Positions 51,604 to 61,587 of a DNA stretch of 64,000 nt are shown here, piece by piece. The notes beneath the pieces are model-generated. The model did no database searches and was not told the DNA's origin. It saw nothing but the letters and a program-made list of their open reading frames with translations. The first letter of the stretch is position 1. The number at the start of each line of letters is the position of its first letter. The DNA is from Gemmatimonadota bacterium (GTDB taxonomy: Bacteria; Gemmatimonadota; Gemmatimonadetes; Gemmatimonadales; Gemmatimonadaceae): assembly GCA_027307165.1 (NCBI GenBank), contig DAHUXM010000021.1, positions 124,001 through 188,000 on the forward strand, written 5' to 3'. A program made the position numbers and the translations under genes.

Positions 51604-52293
51604 ATGTCCGCCATTTCAATTCGCGAAATTCCCGTAACCGAACGTCCGCGCGAGCGGCTCAAACAACATGGTGCTCAGGCGCTGAGCGCTGTCGAGCTGG
51701 TCGCCATCCTCTTTGGCTCAGGTGGCGAGGGGCGGTCCGCGATAGATCTCGCACGTGACGTTCTCGCAGCGTCGCAAGGCTCTCTGCGACGACTGTCATC
51801 GCGTCCCGTCGCTTCACTCACTTCCGTGGCGGGCGTTGGACCTGCGCGCGCGATCACGGTCCACGCTGCTCTCGAACTCGGTCGCAGAATGATGGCCGAG
51901 CAGCGGGAGCAGGGAAGGCCGATGCGCGAAGCGCGCGACGTGTACGATGCATACTCGGCGAGGATGCAGGATCTCCCGGTAGAGGAGTTTCATATAGCCA
52001 CGCTCGATGCGCAGCACCGGCTCGAGAACGACATTCTCGTCACGCGTGGAATACTGAACTCGTCGCTCGTTCACGCGCGTGAAGTATTTCGCCAGGCGAT
52101 CGCGGAAAACGCATATGCGGTGATTCTCATCCACAATCACCCATCCGGCGACCCGACGCCATCGCCGGAGGACAGGGTGGTCACCTCGCAGCTGGTATCG
52201 GCCGGCAAGCTGCTCGGCATCGACGTCCTGGACCACATTATCATCGGGAGAGGTCGGTTCACCAGCTTCGCGGAGAGCGGCATCCTGGTGTGA
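51604..52293 (+). CDS. radC: RadC/JAB-domain protein (former DNA repair protein RadC)
   Basis: 229 residues. An N-terminal helix-hairpin-helix region (SLTSVAGVGPARAITVHAALELG, about 71-93) precedes the JAMM/MPN metalloprotease-like domain with His177 and His179 and Asp183 region in HNHPSGDPTPSPED, and the final LDHIIIGRGRFTSFAESG. RadC's true biochemical role is unresolved despite its name. ATG at 51604 has GGAG 6 bases upstream; an in-frame start at 51544 has no such site and adds residues foreign to the family. Confidence 0.93.
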   Translation: MSAISIREIPVTERPRERLKQHGAQALSAVELVAILFGSGGEGRSAIDLARDVLAASQGSLRRLSSRPVASLTSVAGVGPARAITVHAALELGRRMMAEQREQGRPMREARDVYDAYSARMQDLPVEEFHIATLDAQHRLENDILVTRGILNSSLVHAREVFRQAIAENAYAVILIHNHPSGDPTPSPEDRVVTSQLVSAGKLLGIDVLDHIIIGRGRFTSFAESGILV

Positions 52294-52385
52294 AGCGGCC
52301 AGCGACTCGCGCATCCAACCATCTTTGTGATCTAAATATGCCTCCAGCCAGTTTGCCTGGCACGGTCATGGCGTCATATTGAAAG

Positions 52386-54575
52386 ATGGCGGTCAGCGTC
52401 GCTAGGCCAGAGGTTGTGGCCGGGAGCGGGCTCATTCCCGGCTGGGACTTTGTCGTCGATCCGCTTCCCGAGCGGATCGACGTGGAGCAGCTTCTGCGCG
52501 CCTACCGGTTTAGCGAGGATGCGCACCGGGGCCAGAAGCGCCAATCGGGAGAGGATTACGTACTCCACTGTGTCGCGGTCGCCAAGATCCTGGCGGGGCT
52601 CAACCTCGATACCACGACGGTCATCGCGGGGCTCGTCCACGATGTGATCGAGGACACCCGCTTCACCCTCGCCGACATCGAACTGGAGTTCGGCAAGGAA
52701 GTCGCGGGGATCGTGGATGGGCTCACCAAGATCGAGCACCTGCCAGCGCATGCGCCGCGCGACGCGCAGGTCGAGAACTATCGCAAGCTGCTGCTCTCGA
52801 TCGCCAAGGATGCGCGCGTCATCATCATCAAGCTCGCCGATCGCCTGCACAACATGCGTACGCTCGAGTCGCTTCCGGAAGAGAAGCGCCGGCGCATCGC
52901 ACAGGAGACGCGCGACCTGTACGCGCCGCTGGCGCACCGTTTCGGAATGGCGCAGGTCCGCTGGGAGCTCGAGGATCTCGCGTTCAAGCATCTCGAGACG
53001 GATGCATATCGCCACCTCGCGCGTCTCGTGGCGCAGAAGCGTGCCGAGCGCGACGATCTCGTCGAGCGGATGCGGAAGCCGCTCACCGCGGAAATGACGC
53101 GAGCCGGAATCATCGACGTGGAGATCACCGGGCGACCGAAGCATCTCTGGTCCATCTACAAGAAGATGGTGAATCGCGACAAGCCATACGAGGAGATCTA
53201 CGATCTTCTCGCGATTCGCGTGCTCGTGAACAGCGTTCCTGATTGTTACCACGCGCTCGGCGTCATCCACGACGGGTGGACGCCGGTTCAGGAACGTATC
53301 AAGGACTACATCGCGCAGCCGAAGTCCAACGGATACCAGTCGCTGCACACGACCGTATTCGGACCCGGCAGGCAATTGTTCGAGATCCAGATACGTACGC
53401 GCGAGATGCACCGCACCGCGGAATACGGAATCGCCGCGCACTGGCGCTTCAAGGAAAACGCGCGCAACTCCGATGAACTCGACCGGCATCTCCAGTGGTT
53501 CCGGCAGGTGCTCGAGCTGCAGCTCGATGCCAAGACGCCGGACGAGTTTCTCGAGTTCCTCAAGCTGGATCTGTACCAGGACGAGATATTCGTGTTCACG
53601 CCGACTGGTGATGTGATCCAGCTTCCCAAGGGTGCGACGCCGATCGACTTCGCGTTCGCCGTGCACACGGAAGTTGGCCTCCACTGCAATGGCGCGCGCG
53701 TGAACGGGCGCATGGCTCCGCTCTCGCGCGAGCTCAAGAACTCCGACACGGTCGAGATAATCGCGTCACCGTCGGCGCGTCCGAATCGTGACTGGCTCGC
53801 GCACGTGCGGACCGGACGCGCGCGGCATCGCATCAAGCAGCGCCTCCGCATGGAGGAGCAGAAGGCGTCGATCAAGCTGGGTCGCGAGATGATCGACAAG
53901 GAAGCAAAGCGTCGCCGGGTGCTGCGGCCGACCGATGACGAGCTCGACACGGCGGCGAAGACGCTCAAGCTCAACGATCGCGGGCACCTGGTGAGCGCCG
54001 TCGGTCAGGGCGAGCTGAGCGGTCGCGACGTCATTCGCAGTCTGCATCCGGAAATCGACACGGAACTCGAGCCGCCGCGGCCGAACCGGCTGGAGCGGCT
54101 GGTCGATCGCGTGCGCGGGACCGGTCGCGGAGTGCGGATTCAGGGCGCCGATGGGTTGCTCGTGCGCTACGCGCAATGTTGTCAGCCGGTGCCAGGCGAT
54201 CCGGTCTCGGGGTATGTAACGCGCGGACGCGGTGTGAGCATTCACCGCGCCGACTGCCCCAACCTCATGTTATTGGACGACGAGCCGGAGCGCAGGCTCG
54301 AAATAGACTGGCAGGAGGTGCAGGGCGAGCGATTCCTCGTGCGGTTGGCGGTCGAGGCTAGCGACCGTCGCGGACTGTACGCGGACATTGCGACCGCGGT
54401 CAGTGAGACCAAGACCGATATCAGAAGCTTCGAGCTGCGCAGCGAGGATGCGCGCGTGTTCGGCGTGATAGAGGTGCAGGTCGAGAATCTTCCACATCTC
54501 CGCAAGACGCTGCGCGCAATCAGGCGCGTGAAGGGTGTCACAGAAGTGTCGCGGCGAGAGCAGACGTCGGAGTAG
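52386..54575 (+). CDS. Bifunctional (p)ppGpp synthetase/hydrolase (Rel/SpoT)
   Basis: 729 residues in standard order: HD hydrolase (about 40-190) with the metal pair His85-Asp86 in HDVIEDT, the synthetase domain (about 230-350) with IKDYIAQPKSNGYQSLHT and EIQIRTREMHRTAEYG, a TGS domain near 395-455 and a C-terminal ACT domain from about 655. RPKHLW in the synthetase fits the basic RxKD-type motif of bifunctional enzymes rather than the acidic form of RelA. It sets ppGpp levels in the stringent response. ATG lies 92 bases after radC. Confidence 0.95.
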   Translation: MAVSVARPEVVAGSGLIPGWDFVVDPLPERIDVEQLLRAYRFSEDAHRGQKRQSGEDYVLHCVAVAKILAGLNLDTTTVIAGLVHDVIEDTRFTLADIELEFGKEVAGIVDGLTKIEHLPAHAPRDAQVENYRKLLLSIAKDARVIIIKLADRLHNMRTLESLPEEKRRRIAQETRDLYAPLAHRFGMAQVRWELEDLAFKHLETDAYRHLARLVAQKRAERDDLVERMRKPLTAEMTRAGIIDVEITGRPKHLWSIYKKMVNRDKPYEEIYDLLAIRVLVNSVPDCYHALGVIHDGWTPVQERIKDYIAQPKSNGYQSLHTTVFGPGRQLFEIQIRTREMHRTAEYGIAAHWRFKENARNSDELDRHLQWFRQVLELQLDAKTPDEFLEFLKLDLYQDEIFVFTPTGDVIQLPKGATPIDFAFAVHTEVGLHCNGARVNGRMAPLSRELKNSDTVEIIASPSARPNRDWLAHVRTGRARHRIKQRLRMEEQKASIKLGREMIDKEAKRRRVLRPTDDELDTAAKTLKLNDRGHLVSAVGQGELSGRDVIRSLHPEIDTELEPPRPNRLERLVDRVRGTGRGVRIQGADGLLVRYAQCCQPVPGDPVSGYVTRGRGVSIHRADCPNLMLLDDEPERRLEIDWQEVQGERFLVRLAVEASDRRGLYADIATAVSETKTDIRSFELRSEDARVFGVIEVQVENLPHLRKTLRAIRRVKGVTEVSRREQTSE

Positions 54576-54638
54576 GGCTCGCCGCTCGCCGCACGTGAGA
54601 GCCGCGCGGGCATGGTGCGTGCTCAGGCAGGGATCTAG

Positions 54639-56129
54639 ATGCAATCCAAATTTCCCGCAATGCTGGACCGCCCGCTCATCCTGCTCTCAAACCGCGAGCC
54701 GTACGAGCACGTACACAAACCCAATGGAATCGAAGTGCGATTCCCGGCAGGCGGCCTGGTCTCGGCGCTGGATCCGATTCTCCGTCGTACGCACGGAACC
54801 TGGGTCGCGTGGGCGTCCGGAAATGCCGATCGTACCGTCGCGGACGACGTCGGACGCCTGGCGGTTCCACCTGGCGATCCGTCATACACGTTACGCCGCG
54901 TGTGGCTGTCGGAGAACGACGTCGAGGGTTTCTATCTCGGCTTCGCCAACAGTGCGTTGTGGCCCTTATGCCATCTGTTCGTGAGCAAGGTCGATATCCG
55001 GCGAAGTGACTGGGAGAGTTACGAGCACGCGAACCGGATGTTCGCCGCAGCCGTGGTGCAGGAGGCCGAGCGTGTCGGTGGCGCACCGATGGTGTGGGTG
55101 CATGACTATCACTTTGCACTCGCGCCGTCATTGATACGACCACTGGTCCCGGATGCACTGATCCATCAATTCTGGCACATTCCATTTCCTCCCCCCGATG
55201 TCTTTGGCATTCTGCCCGTCGGAGTGCAGAACTCGCTGCTGCGTGGGCTGCTGGGAAACGATCTGATCGAGTTTCAGACCGATGGCTTTGCCTGGAATTT
55301 CATGGACTGTGTCGCGCGTACACTGCCGGAGGCCCATGTGAGTCTGGACCAGAGCGTCATCCATCTGGATGGGCGGCAGACGCGAGTCGGCGCGTTTCCG
55401 ATCAGCATCGATGTCGCGGAATGGCAACGGCTGTCTGCGTTGCCGCACACGATCGATGTGTGCAGAACGCTTCGTCAGCGATACGCACCGCGCGAAAGGC
55501 AACTGGTCGTCAGTGTCGATCGAATGGATTACACCAAGGGAATCGAAAGACGACTGCGGGCGCTGGAGCACATGTGGAGGGACACTCCGGAACGACGCGG
55601 AACGTTTACGATGCTGATCGTCGCCACGCCATCGCGCACTGATATTCCAGCGTACGCCAGGCTGGAGCGCGACGTGCTCGAAGCGATAGAGCGGCTCAAC
55701 GATGAATTCCGCACGCTCGACTGGACGCCGATCGTGCTCGTGCACGAGAACGTCGACGCGGATCTGCTGGCCGCCGTGTACGGTGCTGCCGATGTGTGCG
55801 TCGTGTCGTCGCTTCAGGACGGAATGAACCTCGTGGCCAAGGAATTCATCGCGTGCAGAACTGACGGAAACGGCGTGCTGGTTCTGAGCCGTTTCGCCGG
55901 CGCGTCCGATGAGCTGAGTGCGGCGCTGTTGGTGAATCCGTTCTTCATCGATGCATTCGCGGATACGCTCGCGGTTGCTCTCGACATGCCGCGGCACGAA
56001 CGTGTGGAGCGCATGGCTGCGCTCAGGGATCGCGTCGCCAACGCCACCATCGAGGACTGGCTGGAAGGGATTCTCGTGGCCGCCGAGGCGGCCGACCACG
56101 CCGCGGAAGGCGGAGCGGCAGCCCTGTGA
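54639..56129 (+). CDS. otsA: Alpha,alpha-trehalose-phosphate synthase (GT20)
   Basis: 496 residues. LILLSNREPYEHV at the N-terminus, then PAGGLVSALDP, WVHDYHFALAP, HIPFPPPDVFGILP, VDRMDYTKGIERRLRALE, and SSLQDGMNLVAKEFIACR, the GT20 nucleotide-sugar site. It joins glucose from UDP- or ADP-glucose to glucose 6-phosphate. The phosphatase gene next door makes trehalose the likely product; GT20 also includes glucosylglycerol-phosphate synthases. ATG 54639 has AGGGA upstream. Confidence 0.9.
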   Translation: MQSKFPAMLDRPLILLSNREPYEHVHKPNGIEVRFPAGGLVSALDPILRRTHGTWVAWASGNADRTVADDVGRLAVPPGDPSYTLRRVWLSENDVEGFYLGFANSALWPLCHLFVSKVDIRRSDWESYEHANRMFAAAVVQEAERVGGAPMVWVHDYHFALAPSLIRPLVPDALIHQFWHIPFPPPDVFGILPVGVQNSLLRGLLGNDLIEFQTDGFAWNFMDCVARTLPEAHVSLDQSVIHLDGRQTRVGAFPISIDVAEWQRLSALPHTIDVCRTLRQRYAPRERQLVVSVDRMDYTKGIERRLRALEHMWRDTPERRGTFTMLIVATPSRTDIPAYARLERDVLEAIERLNDEFRTLDWTPIVLVHENVDADLLAAVYGAADVCVVSSLQDGMNLVAKEFIACRTDGNGVLVLSRFAGASDELSAALLVNPFFIDAFADTLAVALDMPRHERVERMAALRDRVANATIEDWLEGILVAAEAADHAAEGGAAAL

Positions 56130-56133
56130 TCCC

Positions 56134-56922
56134 GTGACGCCCGCAGAGCCGGACGAAATTGCGCAGAGGCTGAGAGGAACTCCACTCATCATTATGCTGG
56201 ACATCGACGGAACGCTGTGTGACATCGTCGAGCGCGCCGACGTGGCGAGCATTCCGGGAACGGCGCGCGAGTCGCTACGGACGCTGATCGGGAAGCGCGA
56301 CCGCGGCGTGCATGTTGCGTTTGTCACAGGTCGCTCCGTCGCAGATGCGCGCCGGATGCTGTCGATCGGCGGCGTGACGATCTACGGGAATCACGGAATG
56401 GAGCACCTGTCGGAGTCGGGAAACATTACAGGGCCGAAGGGGTGGGAAGATGCAGGACTCGCGCTGCGCGACGCCAGGAACGATCTCCACGCGGTCGTCG
56501 CTCGGTTTCCGGGAACCAGTATCGAGGACAAGGGGTTCAGCTTGACACTACACTTCCGCGAAATGGACATGGCGCTGCTTCCGGCGCTCGACGCGCGGGT
56601 TGCGGAGATCGCGCGGGCGCGCGGCGTTACGCTCGCGCCGGGCAAGTGCGTGATCAACGTCCTGGCAAGTGAGAGTCTGACCAAGGGCGATGCTGTGCTG
56701 GAAATAGTTCACGAGCTCGGTGGCGACTCGCCGGATGCATCCATCCTGTTCGCCGGCGACGACGTGACCGATGAGGATGGCTTTCGTGCATTGCGGGCAT
56801 TTCGCAATGCGACGACGGTTCGCGTAGGCGCGCCGGACGCGACGACAGATGCGCAATTCTCCGTGGACACTCCCCGCGAAATCCACGACCTGCTGGATGT
56901 GCTTGCCGTCTCGAGATCATGA
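56134..56922 (+). CDS. otsB: Trehalose-6-phosphate phosphatase
   Basis: 262 residues. HAD motif I is MLDIDGTLCDI near residue 23, FVTGRSVADARRML carries motif II, GKCVINVLASESLTKGDAV holds the conserved lysine, and FAGDDVTDEDGFRAL carries the late acidic motif. It removes phosphate from trehalose 6-phosphate. No ATG fits; the GTG at 56134, 4 bases after otsA, gives a family-length protein. Its stop overlaps the GH15 gene start (ATGA). Confidence 0.92.
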   Translation: MTPAEPDEIAQRLRGTPLIIMLDIDGTLCDIVERADVASIPGTARESLRTLIGKRDRGVHVAFVTGRSVADARRMLSIGGVTIYGNHGMEHLSESGNITGPKGWEDAGLALRDARNDLHAVVARFPGTSIEDKGFSLTLHFREMDMALLPALDARVAEIARARGVTLAPGKCVINVLASESLTKGDAVLEIVHELGGDSPDASILFAGDDVTDEDGFRALRAFRNATTVRVGAPDATTDAQFSVDTPREIHDLLDVLAVSRS

Positions 56923-58814
56923 CAGCGACGTCGATACCAGCGCTGCAACCCTCGCAGAGCGCGACTTCCGGCGCGACTTCGGCGAATGATCAGGCGCCGG
57001 CAGCGTGGTCTTCGGCTGCGACTTCCGCTTATCCGCCCATCTCGGCGTATGCAGTGATCGGCGACATGCGGACTGCGGCGCTCGTCGGTCTCAACGGATC
57101 GATCGACTGGTGCTGCCTGCCGGAGTTTCCGTCTCCGTCCACGTTCGCGGCGATTCTGGACGAGTCGCACGGCGGGCGTTTTCAGATCGTGCCCGCGGGA
57201 ACGCACACGAGCGAGCAAAGATATCTTCCTGCGACCAACGTGCTCGTTACAGCCTTTCATGACAGTACCGGCGCGCTCGAGCTGTGCGACTTCATGCCCG
57301 TGGGGCCCGACGGACGGCGTCCTGGTTTCGCCGAGATCCACCGGGAGGTGAAGTGCACGCGCGGGCAGATGGACATATCGATCTGCTTTTCGCCGCGATT
57401 CGACTACGCGGTTAAGCCAGCGCACATCATTCCGCGAAAGAACGGGCTGCTCGCTACCGACGACGACAACGAAGCCGCGGCACTTTCGGCGCCGCCCGAC
57501 CTGTGGTGGCGTCTGGATGAGATGGGCGCGACAGCGCAATTGCGGATGCGCGCCGGAGAGTCCGCGTGGTTCGTGTTGCGATACGATGACGATGAGGTGC
57601 TCCCGATCGCGTCGTACAAATCGCAGGAGCGGTTGCAGCAGACAGTCGCGTTCTGGGATGGCTGGGTCGCGACACTCAAGTACGAGGGTACTCGCCGCGC
57701 CGTGGTCGAGCGATCCGCGCTCACTCTCAAGTTGCTGTGTTACGAGCCGACCGGCGCGATCATAGCGGCGCCGACGACATCGCTTCCGGAGGAAATCGGC
57801 GGCGAGCGCAACTGGGATTATCGCTTCATCTGGCTGCGCGACGCCTCGTTCACACTCGACGCGCTGCAGGGACTCGGACGGCACGAAGAGGCGAGCGCGT
57901 TCATGGCGTTTCTGCGACGCATTACACGCAAGGCTACCAATTCGCATCTGCAGATCATGTACGGAGTGGACGGCTCGCGCGATCTGCCTGAGCGCACGTT
58001 GCCGCACCTTTCGGGATATCGCAACTCCGCGCCAGTGCGGGTCGGCAACGCCGCCGTGAACCAGTTGCAGCTGGACGTGTACGGCGAGGTTCTGAATACC
58101 GCCTACCGATGGAGTCGGACCGCGACCGTCGGCGAGGGTACCTGGTGGTCGCTCAGCCGAGTGGTCGACTGGATCGCCGTCCACTGGCGCGATCCCGACA
58201 GCGGCATATGGGAAGTGCGCGCGACCGAAGAGCACTACGTGATGAGCAAGGTCATGTGCTGGGTCGCTCTCGACCGCGGTGTGAAGATGGGTCGCGAGTT
58301 CGACCTGCCGTGCGACCTTGCGCGGTGGGAAGCTGCGCGCGACGCGGTGTGGGCCGAGGTGATGGAGCGCGGCTGGAGCGAGAAGCGCCAGAGTTTCGTG
58401 CAGTTCTACGGCACCGAAGCGCTCGACGCGGCTAATCTCGTCATACCGATGGTAGGTTTCCTGCCGCCCGATCACGAGCGAGTGAAGGGGACGATAGCGG
58501 CAACGTTGCGCGACCTCACGAGCGAGGACAGGGAACTGGTGTACCGTTATCGCAACGACGACGGTCTGCCGGGTTCCGAGGGCGTCTTCTCGATCTGCAC
58601 CTTCTGGATGGCGCAGGCTCTCGTGCTGTCGGGTGATGCAGAGCAGGGCGAGCGCATCTTCTGTCGCATGCTGAAGCACGCCAACCATGTCGGCCTCTAC
58701 AGCGAGGAGCTGGATCCCGGGACCGGCGGGTTCGCCGGTAATTTCCCCCAGGGTCTGACTCACATTGCGCTCATAAACTGTGCGCTGGCACTGGCCGATG
58801 TGGGCAGAGGGTAG
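56919..58814 (+). CDS. Glycoside hydrolase family 15 protein (trehalase/glucoamylase type)
   Basis: 631 residues. After a Ser/Thr/Ala-rich leader (about 1-40), a trehalase-like N-terminal beta domain begins at YPPISAYAVIGDMRTAALVGLNGSIDWCC. The (alpha/alpha)6 barrel contains NWDYRFIWLRDASFTLDAL, the catalytic acid Glu432 in GIWEVR, and the C-terminal EELDPGTGGFAGNFPQGLTH with the general base glutamate. GH15 members hydrolyse alpha-glucosides and, in actinobacteria, trehalose. Overlap with otsB suggests a role in trehalose turnover. Substrate not provable from sequence. Confidence 0.88.
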   Translation: MTATSIPALQPSQSATSGATSANDQAPAAWSSAATSAYPPISAYAVIGDMRTAALVGLNGSIDWCCLPEFPSPSTFAAILDESHGGRFQIVPAGTHTSEQRYLPATNVLVTAFHDSTGALELCDFMPVGPDGRRPGFAEIHREVKCTRGQMDISICFSPRFDYAVKPAHIIPRKNGLLATDDDNEAAALSAPPDLWWRLDEMGATAQLRMRAGESAWFVLRYDDDEVLPIASYKSQERLQQTVAFWDGWVATLKYEGTRRAVVERSALTLKLLCYEPTGAIIAAPTTSLPEEIGGERNWDYRFIWLRDASFTLDALQGLGRHEEASAFMAFLRRITRKATNSHLQIMYGVDGSRDLPERTLPHLSGYRNSAPVRVGNAAVNQLQLDVYGEVLNTAYRWSRTATVGEGTWWSLSRVVDWIAVHWRDPDSGIWEVRATEEHYVMSKVMCWVALDRGVKMGREFDLPCDLARWEAARDAVWAEVMERGWSEKRQSFVQFYGTEALDAANLVIPMVGFLPPDHERVKGTIAATLRDLTSEDRELVYRYRNDDGLPGSEGVFSICTFWMAQALVLSGDAEQGERIFCRMLKHANHVGLYSEELDPGTGGFAGNFPQGLTHIALINCALALADVGRG

Positions 58815-58833
58815 ATACGTCGTCATTCCCGCT

Positions 58834-59016
58834 GTAGGGCGCGGATATGTCCGCGCCTTGGAACGCATCCGTCCTTCGTCATTCCCGCGAAAGCGGGAAT
58901 CCATCTGGTGCCGACCCGCTTCGCGCTGTCATCGCACTCGGAGATCGATAACATGGATTCCCGCTTTCGCGGGAATGACGGCGTGCCCGATGGATTCCCG
59001 CTTTCGCGGGAATGAC
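58834..59016. repeat. Composite repeat cluster between the GH15 gene and uvrB
   Basis: The block begins with a half REP (GTCATTCCCGC at 58822) fused to a palindromic unit (GTAGGGCGCGGATATGTCC then GCGCC, 58834-58857) that shares its flanks with the start of the 51214 array. Then come three complete copies of the 25-base REP palindrome: 58878-58902 (forward), 58955-58979 and 58992-59016 (reverse). The 260-base gap 58815-59074 holds no gene. A short AT-rich stretch (59049-59067) before uvrB may hold its promoter, but I cannot define it. Confidence 0.85.
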
Positions 59017-59074
59017 GATTCGCGCATTTCCGAACACTCGTTCTACCCCGATCTTCGGTTAAATTTCGGTACTC

Positions 59075-61132
59075 ATGGCAAAGTTCGACTTGGTGGCACC
59101 CTTTGAGCCGGCCGGAGATCAGCCGAAAGCGATAGCCGAGCTTACGCGCGGCCTCGAGCGTGGCGATCGGTTCCAGACGCTGTTGGGTGTAACGGGCTCT
59201 GGAAAGACGATGTCGATCGCGAACGTGATCCAGGCGTATGGCAAGCCGACGCTCGTTCTGTCCCACAACAAGACGCTCGCTGCGCAGCTGTATGGCGAGA
59301 TCAAGTCCTTCTTCCCGCACAACGCGGTGGAGTACTTCATCTCCTACTACGACTACTATCAGCCAGAGGCGTACGTCCCGACGACCGACACCTACATCGA
59401 GAAGGACGCGTCGATAAACGAGGATATCGACCGGTTGCGACTGCGTGCAACGTCGAGCCTGATGGAGCGCGACGACGTGATAATCGTCGCGACTGTTTCG
59501 GCGATCTACGGCCTGGGTGATCCGGTGCAGTACCGGGAGCAGATGGTGACGCTGGTGCAGGGTCAGAAGATCGCGCGCGACGACATCCTGCGTTCACTCG
59601 TGAAGATCCAGTACGGCCGCAACGACGTTGCCTTCGAGCGCGGTACCTTCCGCGTTCGAGGTGACACGGTCGAGATTCTGCCAGCCTATGAGGAGCAGGG
59701 CGTTCGCATCGAGCTCTGGGGTGATGAGATCGAGCGCATCAGCAAGATCGATCCACTTACCGGCAACGTCATCGCCGCGCTGGAACGTGCGGCGATCTAT
59801 CCTGCGAAACACTTCGTTACCAGTCGACCGACCATCGAGCGCGCGGTGCGGCGCATTCAGGCAGAGCTGGCGGAGCGCCTGCAGGAGCTGCGCAACACCA
59901 ACAAGCTGCTGGAAGCGCAGAGACTCGAGTCGCGTACCAACTTCGACATCGAGATGATGCTCGAGATCGGCACGTGTGCGGGAATCGAGAACTATTCGCG
60001 GCATCTGTCGGGACGTGAGATCGGCGAGCGGCCTGCCTGCCTGTTCGACTACTTCCCTGACGATTTCCTGGTCGTGGTCGACGAGTCACACGTCACGCTG
60101 CCGCAGATCGGCGGAATGTTCAACGGCGATCGCGCACGCAAGCTGACGCTGGTCGATTACGGGTTCAGATTGCCGAGCGCGCTGGACAACAGACCGCTCA
60201 CCTTCGATGAGTTTCTGTCGCTCACACCCCGAGCGATCAACGTGTCCGCAACGCCGGGTGACATCGAGCTGAGGCTGTGCGAGGGTGTGGTGGTGGAGCA
60301 GATCATCCGTCCCACGGGACTGATCGATCCGGAGATCGAAGTTCGGCCCGTGCGCGGCCAGGTCGACGATCTGCTCAAGGAGATCCGGCTCCGTGAGCGC
60401 AAGGGCGAGCGTGTGCTGGTGACCACGCTCACCAAGCGGATGTCTGAAGACCTGACCGACTATTTGCAGCAGATGGGCGTTCGCGTGCGCTACATGCACT
60501 CGGACATCGACGCGATCGAGCGCATGGAGATCGTGCGCGGTCTGCGCCTCGGCGAGTTCGACGTACTGGTAGGAATCAATCTGCTGCGCGAAGGCCTGGA
60601 CATGCCCGAGGTGTCGCTGGTGGCGATCCTCGATGCGGATCAGGAGGGTTTCCTGCGCAGCGACCGCTCCCTCATCCAGACGACCGGCCGCGCCGCGCGG
60701 CATCTCAACGGCCGCGCGATATTCTATGCGGATCGCATCACGGGATCGATGAAGCGCTGCATGGACGAGACCGCGCGTCGCCGTGCCACGCAGCTCGCGT
60801 ACAATACCGAGCATGGAATCACACCGCGCAGCGTGGTCAAGAGTACCGATCAGGTTCGTTTCATCACGCGCGTGGCCGATGCACGGTCGGAGCGGCAGGA
60901 CAGACAGGCCGAGCAGTCGCGCAGAGTCGCGGAATCGTCCCCGGAATATTCCGGGATCGCCGACATCGATACGTTGATAAAGACGCTGGAGGATGACATG
61001 AAGGTGGCCGCAAAGGATCTCGATTTCGAGAGTGCTGCGCGCATTCGTGACCAGTTGTTCGAGCTGCGTGCGCAGCGCGACAACAAGTCCAGGCGCACCT
61101 CACCGTCACTCGCTGCGCTCCGGAACGAATAG
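59075..61132 (+). CDS. uvrB: UvrABC system protein B
   Basis: 685 residues. Walker [16 protein letters not shown] near residue 38, the beta-hairpin [42 protein letters not shown], and helicase motif [18 protein letters not shown]; the C-terminal UVR domain ([29 protein letters not shown]) binds UvrC. It verifies lesions in nucleotide excision repair. Its stop shares a base with the GTG of tsaE, so repair and tRNA-modification genes are in one chain. Confidence 0.98.
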   Translation: MAKFDLVAPFEPAGDQPKAIAELTRGLERGDRFQTLLGVTGSGKTMSIANVIQAYGKPTLVLSHNKTLAAQLYGEIKSFFPHNAVEYFISYYDYYQPEAYVPTTDTYIEKDASINEDIDRLRLRATSSLMERDDVIIVATVSAIYGLGDPVQYREQMVTLVQGQKIARDDILRSLVKIQYGRNDVAFERGTFRVRGDTVEILPAYEEQGVRIELWGDEIERISKIDPLTGNVIAALERAAIYPAKHFVTSRPTIERAVRRIQAELAERLQELRNTNKLLEAQRLESRTNFDIEMMLEIGTCAGIENYSRHLSGREIGERPACLFDYFPDDFLVVVDESHVTLPQIGGMFNGDRARKLTLVDYGFRLPSALDNRPLTFDEFLSLTPRAINVSATPGDIELRLCEGVVVEQIIRPTGLIDPEIEVRPVRGQVDDLLKEIRLRERKGERVLVTTLTKRMSEDLTDYLQQMGVRVRYMHSDIDAIERMEIVRGLRLGEFDVLVGINLLREGLDMPEVSLVAILDADQEGFLRSDRSLIQTTGRAARHLNGRAIFYADRITGSMKRCMDETARRRATQLAYNTEHGITPRSVVKSTDQVRFITRVADARSERQDRQAEQSRRVAESSPEYSGIADIDTLIKTLEDDMKVAAKDLDFESAARIRDQLFELRAQRDNKSRRTSPSLAALRNE

Positions 61133-61587
61133 TGGACGCGCATCATCATACGATGCCGCCGCGCGCGACGCGCGGCCATCTCGTAATGAGCGAGCAGGAG
61201 TTGATCGCGTGGGGTGAGCGATTGGGTGCCGATTCGCGTCCGCGCCTCGTCATCGCGCTCACGGGCGAGCTGGGTGCAGGGAAGACGACGCTCGCGCAAG
61301 CGATCTGCCGGGGCTACGGCGTCACGACACCCGTCACGAGTCCGACATATGCGCTGGTGCACGAATATGCGGCGCCGCACTCACCGGTGTTTCACATCGA
61401 TCTGTATCGCATCGAGCGCGTCGAGGACCTTGAGCAGATCGGATGGAGCGACATCGTTGCTTCCAACGCGCTTGTGATCGTGGAATGGCCGGAGCATGCG
61501 GGTGATCTCCTTCCGGCCGATCACCTGCCCATCGCTCTCGATTATGATCCCGAGCGCGCCGACCGTCGTCTACTCCTGGCCGGTTGA
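61132..61587 (+). CDS. tsaE: tRNA threonylcarbamoyladenosine biosynthesis ATPase TsaE
   Basis: 151 residues. Walker A ALTGELGAGKTTLAQAI near residue 43, SPTYALVHEY and the HIDLYRIERVEDLEQIGW motif (HxDxYR) are diagnostic. TsaE works with TsaB and TsaD to make t6A37 on tRNAs. The frame opens with GTG touching the uvrB stop, giving a His-rich N-terminus; a later ATG at about 61153 or 61186 could be the true start since the family usually begins nearer MSEQELIAWG. Confidence 0.94.
   Translation: MDAHHHTMPPRATRGHLVMSEQELIAWGERLGADSRPRLVIALTGELGAGKTTLAQAICRGYGVTTPVTSPTYALVHEYAAPHSPVFHIDLYRIERVEDLEQIGWSDIVASNALVIVEWPEHAGDLLPADHLPIALDYDPERADRRLLLAG

Noticed and set aside
51173-51637. Repeat-protein reading frames on both strands through the 63-bp array
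   Set aside because: The unit length is divisible by three, so frames stay open by chance on both strands. No start context and no recognisable protein.
52353-52380. Promoter for the rel gene (TTGCCT, 16 bases, CATATT)
   Set aside because: It would place transcription start at or after the ATG at 52386, making an almost leaderless mRNA; the match is too weak to claim.
56709-58904. Long minus-strand reading frame (about 731 codons) opposite the otsB end and GH15 gene
   Set aside because: Antisense shadow of otsB and GH15. Its N-terminus is made from the REP palindrome and it matches no fold.
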